Assembly: GCF_001625365.1 (NCBI RefSeq)
Contig: NZ_LJJF01000001.1
Location: 3,917,001-3,981,000 of the forward strand
Reading direction: 5' to 3'
Length of the DNA: 64,000 nucleotides
Origin: Streptomyces sp. MJM8645
Lineage (GTDB): Bacteria > Actinomycetota > Actinomycetes > Streptomycetales > Streptomycetaceae
Part shown: piece after piece, positions 57,705-64,000 of the stretch
How the letters are laid out: each line of letters begins with the position of its first letter
Position numbering within the stretch: the stretch's first letter is position 1
The notes under the pieces: model-generated
Seen by the model: the letters and a program-made list of their open reading frames with translations, nothing else
Databases searched by the model: none
What the model was told of the DNA's origin: nothing
Made by a program: the position numbers and the translations under genes

Positions 57705-57980
57705 TCACGCCTGCTCGGTCGCGGTGCGGAGATTGCGGAGAATCTGGTAGATCCGGCCCTCGGTGTAGTGGAGATCGCGCGCGATCTGCGCCGCAGACCG
57801 GCCCGCGTCCCGGGCCTCACCGATGATCCGGGCGAGCTGCTCGTCGAGCTGCTCCGACTCGCGCCGGATGCGCTTGGCGTCCTCGTAGCTGAACTGGGGC
57901 GCGGGCTGCTCGGGCATCGGCTCCGGCTTCCTTCCGTGGGGCCGGCCGAGCTGCTGCTCGACCGGCCGGTGTGCTGTCAC
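57705..57980 (-). CDS. small HTH protein
   Basis: 91 aa from the GTG at 57980; an in-frame ATG 21 codons later (MPEQPAPQFSY) is an alternative. It has a charged helix (YEDAKRIRRESEQLDEQLAR) followed by an HTH (AGRSAAQIARDLHYTEGRIY, QILRNLRTATE). Likely DNA-binding. It resembles the short early-region regulators of actinophages. Confidence 0.7.
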   Translation of the reverse strand: MTAHRPVEQQLGRPHGRKPEPMPEQPAPQFSYEDAKRIRRESEQLDEQLARIIGEARDAGRSAAQIARDLHYTEGRIYQILRNLRTATEQA

Positions 57981-57997
57981 TGCCTACTCTCGCCGAT

Positions 57998-58023
57998 CCG
58001 CCGGCGCACTGTGGCGCCGGCGG
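57998..58023 (-). terminator. terminator after the 429-aa gene
   Basis: A perfect 10-bp stem CCGCCGGCGC/GCGCCGGCGG (57998-58007 with 58014-58023), loop ACTGTG, downstream of the stop at 58044. Confidence 0.85.
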
Positions 58024-58043
58024 TCGACCCTCGGCCCTCGGCC

Positions 58044-59333
58044 CTAGCTGAGCTGGTTCTCGCCGGTCCAGTAGCACCAGTGGCACCCGCGGCCGGAGCA
58101 GTCGCGGCACCGCGGTGCCTGCTCGATCTCGTCCGGCGCCTCGACAGCGGGCTGTTCGTCCGGCTGCCATGCCATGACGGCGTAGACGGTGCCCGCCTCG
58201 ACGAGCCACCCGCCGGCCGCCATGCGGTCGCGGAGAATCTCCAGCGACACCCGCCACGGTTCGCCCTGGTCGTCCCGGTGCTGGCCGTCGATGTACCAGT
58301 AGAGCGCGACCCGGCCGCCCCCGCGCGGCTCGACCACGACACCGGCGGCGTGCGGGTTGTCCTCGACGTCGTCGCCCCGGAGCGTCGCCAGGCGCAGGGT
58401 CTGCCGCTTGCCGTGGCCGGTGAGGACGTCGAGCGCGGCCCGAACGTCCGGATGGTCGGCGTACTTGGGCAGGCTCCCACGGGCCTCTCCGTGGGCTTCC
58501 CCGCGGTGCACCACGACCGTGCCCTCGACGGGCGCCTGCTGTGCCGGCTTGGGGCCGTACTTCGCGCGCTCGGCGGCGCGTCGCGCGGTGGACTCGGCCT
58601 CGAACGTGGCGCGGTCGGCGTCCGCCTTGGCCTTGATCCTGTCGAGGTCTTCGCGCGAGATTCCCATCCGCATCCGGACGCGCATCGGGCCGTCGGGCAG
58701 ATTCTCGACGGGCGCCTGCTCGGCCGCCGCGGGTACGGGCTGCTCGGTCAGCGGGATGCGCTCGCCGGACGGGCTGACGGCCCACGCGTGCCGGTACAGG
58801 GCGCTGGCGGCGCGCACCTCGTCGAGGGTGCCGGCGGCGCGGGTCGAGTGCAGGGTGCAGGCGCCGCGGTCGCAGACGTCGAGCGTCTCGTCGCAGACCT
58901 GCAAGGCGTACCGGCCCGGGCGCGGCTCGTGCACGCCGAGCACGGCCTGCTCGAACGCGTTGGTGGCCACCGACAGGGCGGCCGGCCGTGCAAGACGGCG
59001 GCGCGGCTTGGCGGGCGCCTGCGCGACAGCGGCCGGGGTCGGCGCGGTCGGGGTGTCGAAGAGGGTCGGCTCGACGGCGGCCGGGCGCTTGCGGGCGGGG
59101 GCGGCCGGGGGGGTGAGCAGCGGCTGATCGGCGAGGGACAGCTCGGCGCGGCGGCGGTCGCCGTGCGTGCGGTCGCAGTTCTTGCAGACGCGCAGGGCGC
59201 CGGTGGACAGGCCCTTGGCCGCGGTCTCGGGGTCGACGACGTGCAGCGCGAGCCGCTTGCAGTAGCCAACGGTGATGCCGTTGTCCTGCTTGTGCAGAAC
59301 TGCGCTGCGGGCGCTGGTGGTTGCGTAACGCAT
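58044..59333 (-). CDS. early-region phage protein with zinc motifs
   Basis: 429 aa; the ATG at 59331-59333 follows GGGAGAG. It begins RYATTSARSAVLHKQDNG and has VCKNCDRTHGDRRRAELS, then a Cys-rich VCDETLDVCDRGACTLH, a helical middle (ISREDLDRIKAKADADRATF), and a C-terminal CRDCSGRGCHWCYWTGENQL that looks like a DnaJ-type zinc knuckle. Two or three zinc sites are possible. Two overlapping palindromes 60-85 bp upstream are probable control elements. Function unknown; DNA or RNA binding is likely. Confidence 0.7.
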   Translation of the reverse strand: MRYATTSARSAVLHKQDNGITVGYCKRLALHVVDPETAAKGLSTGALRVCKNCDRTHGDRRRAELSLADQPLLTPPAAPARKRPAAVEPTLFDTPTAPTPAAVAQAPAKPRRRLARPAALSVATNAFEQAVLGVHEPRPGRYALQVCDETLDVCDRGACTLHSTRAAGTLDEVRAASALYRHAWAVSPSGERIPLTEQPVPAAAEQAPVENLPDGPMRVRMRMGISREDLDRIKAKADADRATFEAESTARRAAERAKYGPKPAQQAPVEGTVVVHRGEAHGEARGSLPKYADHPDVRAALDVLTGHGKRQTLRLATLRGDDVEDNPHAAGVVVEPRGGGRVALYWYIDGQHRDDQGEPWRVSLEILRDRMAAGGWLVEAGTVYAVMAWQPDEQPAVEAPDEIEQAPRCRDCSGRGCHWCYWTGENQLS

Positions 59334-59390
59334 GGGGTGCTCTCCCTGGGTCGATGGGGTGCCGGGTAGCGGCCGGCCCTGCAATTGCTG

Positions 59391-59417
59391 CAGTAATGAT
59401 TACTGTAATGATTACAG
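59391..59417. promoter_or_regulatory. two overlapping AT-rich palindromic operators
   Basis: CAGTAATGATTACTG (59391-59405) and CTGTAATGATTACAG (59403-59417) are each perfect palindromes (7-bp arms, central G) and overlap by 3 bp, with 12 bp between centres. They lie between two early genes in a GC-rich phage, upstream of the leftward gene starting at 59333. Repressor or activator binding in dimer pairs is the natural reading. A GCAATTGC palindrome follows at 59381-59388. Confidence 0.8.
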
Positions 59418-59497
59418 TCCATGCGTGCAAGGGGGGAACCGGAAACGGGCCCGGGCAGCAGCAGCCCGGGCCCGCTGGCGGGGGTGTGCCCCTGGGG

Positions 59498-60334
59498 TCA
59501 CGCGGCCCGGCCGGCGGCCGGCCGGTCGAGGGCGACGAGCAGCTCGACGAGCTCGGCGCCGACCCAGGTGCGCCGGCCGCGGCGGTCCGGCGCGGCGGGG
59601 GCGGTGCAAGCCGGCCCGGTGGAGCAGGTGACGCTCGGGGCGGTCTGCGGGTCGGTGTGCAGGGTGAGCTCGCCGGAGCACCACGGGCACGGCCGACCCT
59701 CGATCACGCTCTCGCGGCGGTCGAGTTCCAGCGCGCCGAGCACGAGCCGCTCGGCCTGCCCAGCGACGCGCACCGCCTCGTGCACGAGGTGTTCGGGCAG
59801 CAGCGCGAACAGGGCCGGACCGCGGGTGAGCGCGCCGGCGCGCTGCTCCGCCTCGGTGTCCTCGTCGAGCAGGCGGCCCTCGATGAACATTGCGGCCCAG
59901 TGCAGGCCGTGCCGGCGGCTTCCGGGGTCCGTCGCGCTGGCGTACAGCCAGCGGCGGGGGTCGGCGGCGTCCGCCTGGTCGACGGCCCACACGACCGGCC
60001 GGCCCGGGTGGGAGATCGGCCGGCGCTCGACCGGCCGCTGTACCGCGGCGGCGAGGATGTCGGCGGCCTCGAAGAGGAGCCGCTCGACGCGCACCGCGGC
60101 GTCGAGGGCGGACAGGTTGGCGGGGGCCGGATGTTCCCGGAGGGTGAGCGGGACACGGTCGGCGACGAGCAGCTCGACGTCGTCCGCGGCCTGCCGCGCA
60201 AGGTGAGTAGAGAGCTGGGCGGGCGGCCACGTGGGGGCCGGCGGGGTTTCGATGGCGACGAGCAGCGCACCCCACTGTGCGCGCACGGTGCGCAACTGCT
60301 CGACCGCTCGACGGACACGGGTGGACGGGTACAC
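59498..60334 (-). CDS. phage protein with C-terminal zinc finger
   Basis: 278 aa, GTG start at 60332-60334 with GGGAG upstream. It begins YPSTRVRRAVEQLRTVRAQW, has LARQAADDVELLVADRVPLT and AVRVERLLFEAADILAAAVQ helices, and a C-terminal CPWCSGELTLHTDPQTAPSV with CSTGPACTAP and RRTWVGAELVELLVALDR. The CPWC...C...C arrangement is typical of short zinc-fingers in streptomycete phages. No enzymatic motif is visible. Confidence 0.7.
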   Translation of the reverse strand: MYPSTRVRRAVEQLRTVRAQWGALLVAIETPPAPTWPPAQLSTHLARQAADDVELLVADRVPLTLREHPAPANLSALDAAVRVERLLFEAADILAAAVQRPVERRPISHPGRPVVWAVDQADAADPRRWLYASATDPGSRRHGLHWAAMFIEGRLLDEDTEAEQRAGALTRGPALFALLPEHLVHEAVRVAGQAERLVLGALELDRRESVIEGRPCPWCSGELTLHTDPQTAPSVTCSTGPACTAPAAPDRRGRRTWVGAELVELLVALDRPAAGRAA

Positions 60335-60375
60335 GGTTGCTCTCCCAATCAGGCTGTACAGGTGGCGAGTTGGTG

Positions 60376-60417
60376 GGTCCGGGCGCCCCTCTGTGGTGGA
60401 ACGGGGGCGCCCGGACC
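60376..60417 (-). terminator. terminator after the 159-aa gene
   Basis: A perfect 14-bp stem (60376-60389 with 60404-60417) with a 14-nt loop, just beyond the stop at 60421. Confidence 0.85.
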
Positions 60418-60420
60418 GGT

Positions 60421-60900
60421 CTAGGGGGCCGGTCGATCGGCCGGCGCGGTCGGGGCGTTGGCCGCGCCCACGGTGGGGGCCGTCGGCTGTAGGCCGGCGG
60501 CGGCGAGCTCGACCCGCGCCCGGCCGCGGGCCAGCGCCCACCCGTCGAGCAACTCGGCGGCGAGCAGGCGCTCGTACTCGACCGCCTCGACGACGCCCTG
60601 CTGCGCCCCGGCGTCGAGTCGGGCCCGCACGTGGGCGAGCTCGACCTCGACGAGCCGGCCGCGCTGCACCCGGGGCAGTGCCCGCTGCAGGGCCCGCAGC
60701 CGCTGGTGTGCGGTCCGTCGCAGCCGCGCATGCCGGGTACTCCACTGCGCGCACCACTGCCGGTAGCGGGCGAGCTCGACGATCCCCTCGCGCAGCAGCA
60801 GGACCTCGTCGGGCAGCAGGACGCCGCGCTCGGCCCGGTCGACCAGGTGCAGCAGCAGCTCGACGTCGTCCGGCCGCCGGTCGGCCGCGGCCGCGCTCAC
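60421..60900 (-). CDS. coiled-coil phage protein
   Basis: 159 aa. The GTG start at 60898-60900 overlaps the preceding stop. It is almost wholly helical: VELLLHLVDRAERGVLLPDE, LRRTAHQRLRALQRALPRVQ, VEVELAHVRARLDAGAQQGV, with a Pro/Ala tail. Actinophages often carry such proteins in the early region (sometimes within larger replication modules). Function unknown. Confidence 0.65.
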   Translation of the reverse strand: MSAAAADRRPDDVELLLHLVDRAERGVLLPDEVLLLREGIVELARYRQWCAQWSTRHARLRRTAHQRLRALQRALPRVQRGRLVEVELAHVRARLDAGAQQGVVEAVEYERLLAAELLDGWALARGRARVELAAAGLQPTAPTVGAANAPTAPADRPAP

Positions 60901-61112
60901 GGGATGTCCCGCGGGTCGACGAGGTAGGCGACGACGAGCTGCTGCCCGACGGGGTCGAGGGTGAGCTCGGCGTCGACCGCGGGCCGACCGGCGGCACGCA
61001 GCTCGGCGCGCACGGTGTCGAGCAACTCGGCGACGACGGGCAGGGACACAGGGACGGACACCGCGCGTACGGCGCGGGTCTCGTGCACGAGGAAGCGGGA
61101 GGGCAGGGACAC
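60897..61112 (-). CDS. small phage protein
   Basis: 71 aa from the GTG at 61110-61112, near AAAGG; longer in-frame starts exist at 61157 and 61193. Sequence: SLPSRFLVHETRAVRAVSVP, VVAELLDTVRAELRAAGRPA, LTLDPVGQQLVVAYLVDPRD. The last part looks like a two-strand beta hairpin. No family recognised. Confidence 0.6.
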   Translation of the reverse strand: MSLPSRFLVHETRAVRAVSVPVSLPVVAELLDTVRAELRAAGRPAVDAELTLDPVGQQLVVAYLVDPRDIP

Positions 61113-61189
61113 GGGCTGTGACCTTTCGGAAGGGACGGCGCGGACACCCGCGCGCATGGGAGGCGCATCGACCGGTCGCGACGGCGGAA

Positions 61190-61615
61190 TCATCGAATTC
61201 CCCTACGCCGAGCGACAGTTCGGGCCCGCGGACTACCTCCGTCGCGCGGGATCGGAGGCTGAACCATCACGGCCTCGACGACCGCAAGCTCGACGGCCCG
61301 CCGCTCGTCTCGACGCTGCCGGGCGCGCTGCTCGACCGCGGCCCGGCGGGCGGCATGCTCGACGGCCCGCTGCTCCCGCAGCAGGGCCGGCCCGTCGAGC
61401 CGGTCGACCACGCGCCACCGGCCATACCCGAGGCTCTCCTCACAGAGCACGACAGCGCCGACCGCGGCGAGCTCGCGCGCCACCCGCCGGACCTGACGGC
61501 GGTCAGACGACTCGAACAGAGCCGGCCGATCGCAGCCCGGCCACGTGGCAGTGAGCCGGTAGGCAGACCCGGGGATCGGGTTGCGCGGGGCGTTGCGGCG
61601 GTGACGGGACTTCAC
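61190..61615 (-). CDS. small basic phage protein
   Basis: 141 aa; GTG (61613-61615) overlaps the previous stop. It starts KSRHRRNAPRNPIPGSAYRL and has FESSDRRQVRRVARELAAVG, GYGRWRVVDRLDG, then a very basic helix (REQRAVEHAARRAAVEQRAR). The C-terminus is poorly conserved-looking. Nucleic-acid binding is possible from charge alone. Confidence 0.6.
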   Translation of the reverse strand: MKSRHRRNAPRNPIPGSAYRLTATWPGCDRPALFESSDRRQVRRVARELAAVGAVVLCEESLGYGRWRVVDRLDGPALLREQRAVEHAARRAAVEQRARQRRDERRAVELAVVEAVMVQPPIPRDGGSPRARTVARRRGIR

Positions 61616-62286
61616 GCGGCACTCTCCTGTCGACGAACGGCGGCCTTGTCGGTGCGGGTCGGGTGGACGGTCCGGCGCCGGGCCCAGGTACCGGCCTGCG
61701 CGCCGGGCGCGAGGGTGCGCCGTCGACACGGCTCACCAACCGGCGCGTGGCACCAGTCGCACGACACCGCGAGCGCATCCGGCCTGCCGGCCGCGGCGGC
61801 GGCCTCCCGCGCCGCCCGCACCGGCCGGAACTCGGCGAGCTGCTCCGCAACCGCCGCCGGAAGCGCCCGCCCGATCCGGACGGCCACCGAGGCGGCCGGC
61901 CCGCCGGAAAGCTCCCGCGAGCTACGCGGCTCGACCCGCCCGGCGGCGACGGCCTGGCGCTGCGCACGGATCGCGGCCCGGTACGCCTGGTCGTCGTCCG
62001 GATCGACCAGGGGACGGGGATCGGTGTGACGGGCAAGCAGGGCCCGACGGTGCGCGGCCCACGGCCGGGCCACGTCCGCGGCGATGATCGGCCACGGCGA
62101 CGACGCGACGTGCCGCCGCACCGCGGCCGCGGCGTCCCACCCGTCGACCGCAACCGCCGGCACGTCCTGCAGCAGCTCACACCACCGCCGAAGCTGCGCC
62201 CCGGCTTCGTCCTGGTCGGTGTTGGCGGTGCGGGGATCGAGCTCGCCCGCGTACGCGAGCAGCGCCGCCACCTCGTCCGGGCTCAT
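61612..62286 (-). CDS. phage protein with C-terminal zinc-finger
   Basis: 224 aa. The ATG (62284-62286) overlaps the stop of the HTH protein gene. The N-terminal half is helical (SPDEVAALLAYAGELDPRTA, WCELLQDVPAVAVDGWDAAA, WPIIAADVARPWAAHRRAL) and the C-terminus has CDWCHAPVGEPCRRRTLAPG then H and RRTVHP; CXXCX6C plus a His is the zinc-finger of many actinophage replication-region proteins. It is coupled to the HTH protein, suggesting shared function. Confidence 0.72.
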   Translation of the reverse strand: MSPDEVAALLAYAGELDPRTANTDQDEAGAQLRRWCELLQDVPAVAVDGWDAAAAVRRHVASSPWPIIAADVARPWAAHRRALLARHTDPRPLVDPDDDQAYRAAIRAQRQAVAAGRVEPRSSRELSGGPAASVAVRIGRALPAAVAEQLAEFRPVRAAREAAAAAGRPDALAVSCDWCHAPVGEPCRRRTLAPGAQAGTWARRRTVHPTRTDKAAVRRQESAA

Positions 62287-63107
62287 CGGGCACCCCCGCG
62301 GGCCTGCAGATCGGCGAGCGCGGCCTGCAACAGCGCGGCGTTCCGGTCAGCCGCTTGTGGGGCGCGGGAGGCGTCCCCGGCGACGGTCCGCAACGGCGGC
62401 CGGCCGGCAGGACGTTCCCGGCTGATCCACTGCTGCCAGTCAGCGCGCCACTGGCCCGCGGTCCGGGCCGGCGCAGTCGCCCGGTGGGTGTGCCACTTCT
62501 CGGTGGCGTGGTCGAGGCCGTCGGGCCCGAGGCGCTGCAGGTGGCCGGAGACAGCGGCCCACCCGATCAGCTCGTCGTCCGGGGTCCAGTCGGAAGGCAG
62601 AGAGACCGCAGCAGCGCCACCCACGGCGGCAGAGCCCACGCGCCCGCGCGCGCCCCTCTGCTTCCCTCCCGTTTCTTCTCGTTCCCTCTGGTTCTGGGGT
62701 GCAGAATCTGCCACCCCACCCCCGCAGGAACTGCAACCCTCCCCGGAAGAACCTGCACCCCCGAGGGTGCAGTTTTCGCACCCCCCGCCCGCCGGGGCTG
62801 CAGAATCTTCGCCCCCCTCGACGGCGGCGCCGGGCACCCACCCGACCGCGCCCGGGAGACGGTAGACACGGGCACCGTAGGGGCCGCGCCGGCCCTCGAC
62901 GAGCTCAAGCTCGCCCAGCCGGATGGCGGCCTTGATCGCATCGCTCACGGCCCGCTCCGACGCGTTGACGCGCAGAGCCAGAGCCCTGGTCGACCCCCAC
63001 GCGACGCAGGCGTCGCCGGCGCGCTCGGCCAGAGCGAGCAGGACCAGGCGGGCCGTGCCGCGGGTGGCGGAACTTTCCCACACCCATTCACGGGCTGCGT
63101 GGCTCAA
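62283..63107 (-). CDS. winged-helix replication-type protein
   Basis: 274 aa from a TTG at 63105-63107 with GGGAGGGAA upstream. The N-terminal HTH (RGTARLVLLALAERAGDACV, STRALALRVNASERAVSDAI, RLGELELVEGRRGPYGARVY) is of the helix-turn-helix type found in phage replication initiators. A long Gly/Cys/Ser linker follows, then SDWTPDDELIGWAAVSGHLQ and HRATAPARTAGQWRADWQQW, matching the C-terminal region of DnaT/DnaD-like phage proteins (ATEKWHXHXXXXGXXXXDWXXXWXXW). Likely replication initiation or helicase loading. Confidence 0.75.
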   Translation of the reverse strand: MSHAAREWVWESSATRGTARLVLLALAERAGDACVAWGSTRALALRVNASERAVSDAIKAAIRLGELELVEGRRGPYGARVYRLPGAVGWVPGAAVEGGEDSAAPAGGGCENCTLGGAGSSGEGCSSCGGGVADSAPQNQREREETGGKQRGARGRVGSAAVGGAAAVSLPSDWTPDDELIGWAAVSGHLQRLGPDGLDHATEKWHTHRATAPARTAGQWRADWQQWISRERPAGRPPLRTVAGDASRAPQAADRNAALLQAALADLQARGGAR

Positions 63108-63255
63108 CGGTGTTCCCTCCCTTGGGTGTTGGGTGTAGACGGTGGTTCGGGATGGCCAGAGGCGGCGGAGGGGGAGTGGGCGGCGCATCGCGGGCCGCAC
63201 GGGTAGGGGCGGGCCGGCCTGCCGCACGGGCCCGGGCCAGCGCCGCAGAACGGGC

Positions 63256-63441
63256 TCACGAGCCGAGCGCGTCGAGTTGCCCGGGCATCGGGTCGACGAC
63301 GTCCTCGGCGGGCGGTCTCGGCGGGCGCCGGCGGCGCACCGGCGGCGGGGAAGTGGTCGGATACGGGTGCACCGTGCCGTCGAGGGCGAGCTGCACCGGC
63401 TGCTCGGCCCGGTCTTCGACGACCAGCCGCCGGCCGCTCAC
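63256..63441 (-). CDS. small phage protein
   Basis: 61 aa; the GTG (63439-63441) overlaps the preceding stop. Sequence: SGRRLVVEDRAEQPVQLALD, then Pro/Arg-rich VHPYPTTSPPPVRRRRPPRP, and AEDVVDPMPGQLDALGS. No family. Support comes from the overlap and the tight packing. Confidence 0.5.
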   Translation of the reverse strand: MSGRRLVVEDRAEQPVQLALDGTVHPYPTTSPPPVRRRRPPRPPAEDVVDPMPGQLDALGS

Positions 63442-63635
63442 GAGCCGGCCCTCGACAGCGCGGCGCCGGCCTTGCGCCGGCCGATGCCCGCGATCAGGTC
63501 GAGGTACCACCGCGGCTCACCCGCGGCCCGCGCTGCCCGCCAGATCCCCCGTACCTGCTCGGCATCCGGCGCGCCACCGGCAGCGGCCAACCACCACCGA
63601 CCAGATAGCCCGATCCTTTGCTCAGAGTGGATCAT
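63438..63635 (-). CDS. small phage protein
   Basis: 65 aa from the ATG at 63633-63635. Sequence: IHSEQRIGLSGRWWLAAAGG, APDAEQVRGIWRAARAAGEP, RWYLDLIAGIGRRKAGAALS. It has several Trp residues and a probable helical core. Coupled to the next small gene. No family recognised. Confidence 0.55.
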   Translation of the reverse strand: MIHSEQRIGLSGRWWLAAAGGAPDAEQVRGIWRAARAAGEPRWYLDLIAGIGRRKAGAALSRAGS

Positions 63636-63642
63636 CGGGCCC

Positions 63643-63858
63643 TCACGCAGCGAGTCGCGTTGACTGTGCCGAACTACGGGGGCTGCTTGCGTGCAAGCGG
63701 CGCAGGATCAGCTCGACCTCGTCGGCGGAACGGTCGGACGTGGCTGCAGCCTGCGCGGCGTCGCGGATCGGCATCGAATCGCGACGAGCTCGGGCGGCGT
63801 CGAGAACGAGTCGTGCGGCGGCGTACGCCTGGGCTTGGGTGATCGAGGTCCCGGTCAC
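63643..63858 (-). CDS. small helical phage protein
   Basis: 71 aa; GTG at 63856-63858 overlaps the stop of the HTH gene at 63855. Sequence: SITQAQAYAAARLVLDAARA, SMPIRDAAQAAATSDRSADE, VELILRRLHAS. It could be an excisionase-like or regulatory partner of the HTH protein, but no defining motif is seen. Confidence 0.6.
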   Translation of the reverse strand: MTGTSITQAQAYAAARLVLDAARARRDSMPIRDAAQAAATSDRSADEVELILRRLHASSPRSSAQSTRLAA

Positions 63859-64000
63859 GCCGCTTCACCGCCGAGCAGGTCGGCGGCGGTGAGCCCGTAC
63901 GCAAGCTCGATCCGCGCGAGGGTCGAGGCGCTCGGCGCGGTCTTGCCGGTGCGCAGACGCCACGCAGTGACCCGGGCAACCTTCAGCCGGTCAGCGATGT
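63855..64000 (-). CDS. HTH protein, truncated by the window edge
   Basis: Only the C-terminal 47 residues are inside the window. They read IADRLKVARVTAWRLRTGKT, APSASTLARIELAYGLTAAD, LLGGEAA and stop at 63855. This is the second half of an XRE-like helix-turn-helix (ADRLKVARVTAWRLRTGKTAPS, with LARIE...GL). It is likely a phage regulator upstream of the early operon. The start lies beyond 64000. Confidence 0.7.
   Translation of the reverse strand, partial: IADRLKVARVTAWRLRTGKTAPSASTLARIELAYGLTAADLLGGEAA

Larger units (their letters stand above)
32231..64000. mobile_element. siphovirus-type prophage (incomplete, continues past the window)
   Basis: Starting from the interrupted acyl-CoA ligase gene, about 50 consecutive genes are phage-like. 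The order is the classical siphovirus order read leftward: terminase, portal, minor capsid, scaffold, capsid, connectors, tail tube, chaperones, tape measure, distal tail, fibres, lysis. Most genes are short, tightly packed and overlap as GTGA or ATGA. No integrase is visible, so the right end with integration and replication genes lies beyond 64000. All structural genes seen are intact. Confidence 0.93.

Overview
The window is a very GC-rich actinobacterial chromosome segment, most likely from a Streptomycetaceae species (Streptomyces or Kitasatospora). The signs are codon use, an HbpS/SenS/SenR-type redox sensor, a TipA-type regulator, an LAQTG sortase-anchored wall protein, a thiamin-pyrophosphate riboswitch in front of a CytX-type transporter, and XRE/DUF397 pairs. 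Family names rest on recognised motifs and domain order; no database search was run.

Positions 1-32230 are host chromosome. In order: a hypothetical protein; a divergent senR-senS / hbpS module; small redox enzymes (F420/FMN-split-barrel protein, YunG-like protein, beta-hydroxyacid dehydrogenase, flavodoxin-fold reductase); an LAQTG surface protein; a multi-span GT-C-like membrane protein; a TipAL-like MerR regulator with its palindromic operator; a GlxA-type AraC regulator; an ECF sigma factor with a translationally coupled membrane partner; aminopeptidase P; a GAF/SpoIIE phosphatase; a primase/polymerase-like protein; a SEC-C protein; an RsbW-like ATPase; a glycerophosphodiesterase; cytX under a TPP riboswitch; an HtrA-like protease; tRNA-Ser(TGA); a BmrR-like regulator; a GlcD-like flavin oxidase; a small secreted protein; a PNPOx-like oxidase; an EamA exporter; and a DUF1906 secreted protein. 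Most convergent or terminal gene ends carry strong hairpin terminators.

At about 32230 an acyl-CoA ligase gene stops after about 74 family-like residues and runs into foreign sequence. This is the left end of a siphovirus-type prophage that fills the rest of the window and continues beyond 64000. Its left arm (32359-37877) holds small zinc-ribbon proteins, a GntR-type wing-helix protein, a NUDIX hydrolase, membrane proteins and an XRE/DUF397 pair. The late genes run leftward from 56857 to 37942: small and large terminase, portal, a 742-aa minor capsid protein with internal repeats, a 58-aa Rmf/CrpP-like protein, scaffold, major capsid, head-tail connectors, tail tube, tail chaperones joined by a -1 frameshift, tape measure, distal tail, tip/fibre proteins, endolysin, holin-like protein. 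Upstream (57000-64000) lies an early region of small regulatory, zinc-finger and helix-turn-helix proteins, controlled at least partly by two overlapping AT-rich palindromes. No integrase, helicase or polymerase gene is visible, so these probably lie beyond 64000.

The observations most worth a second look are the Rmf/CrpP-like micro-gene inside the head operon, the tail chaperone slippery site, the repeat-bearing minor capsid protein, the overlapping palindromes, the stacked hairpins at 35717-35922, the prophage insertion into an acyl-CoA ligase gene, and the riboswitch whose own 3' strand carries the cytX Shine-Dalgarno.
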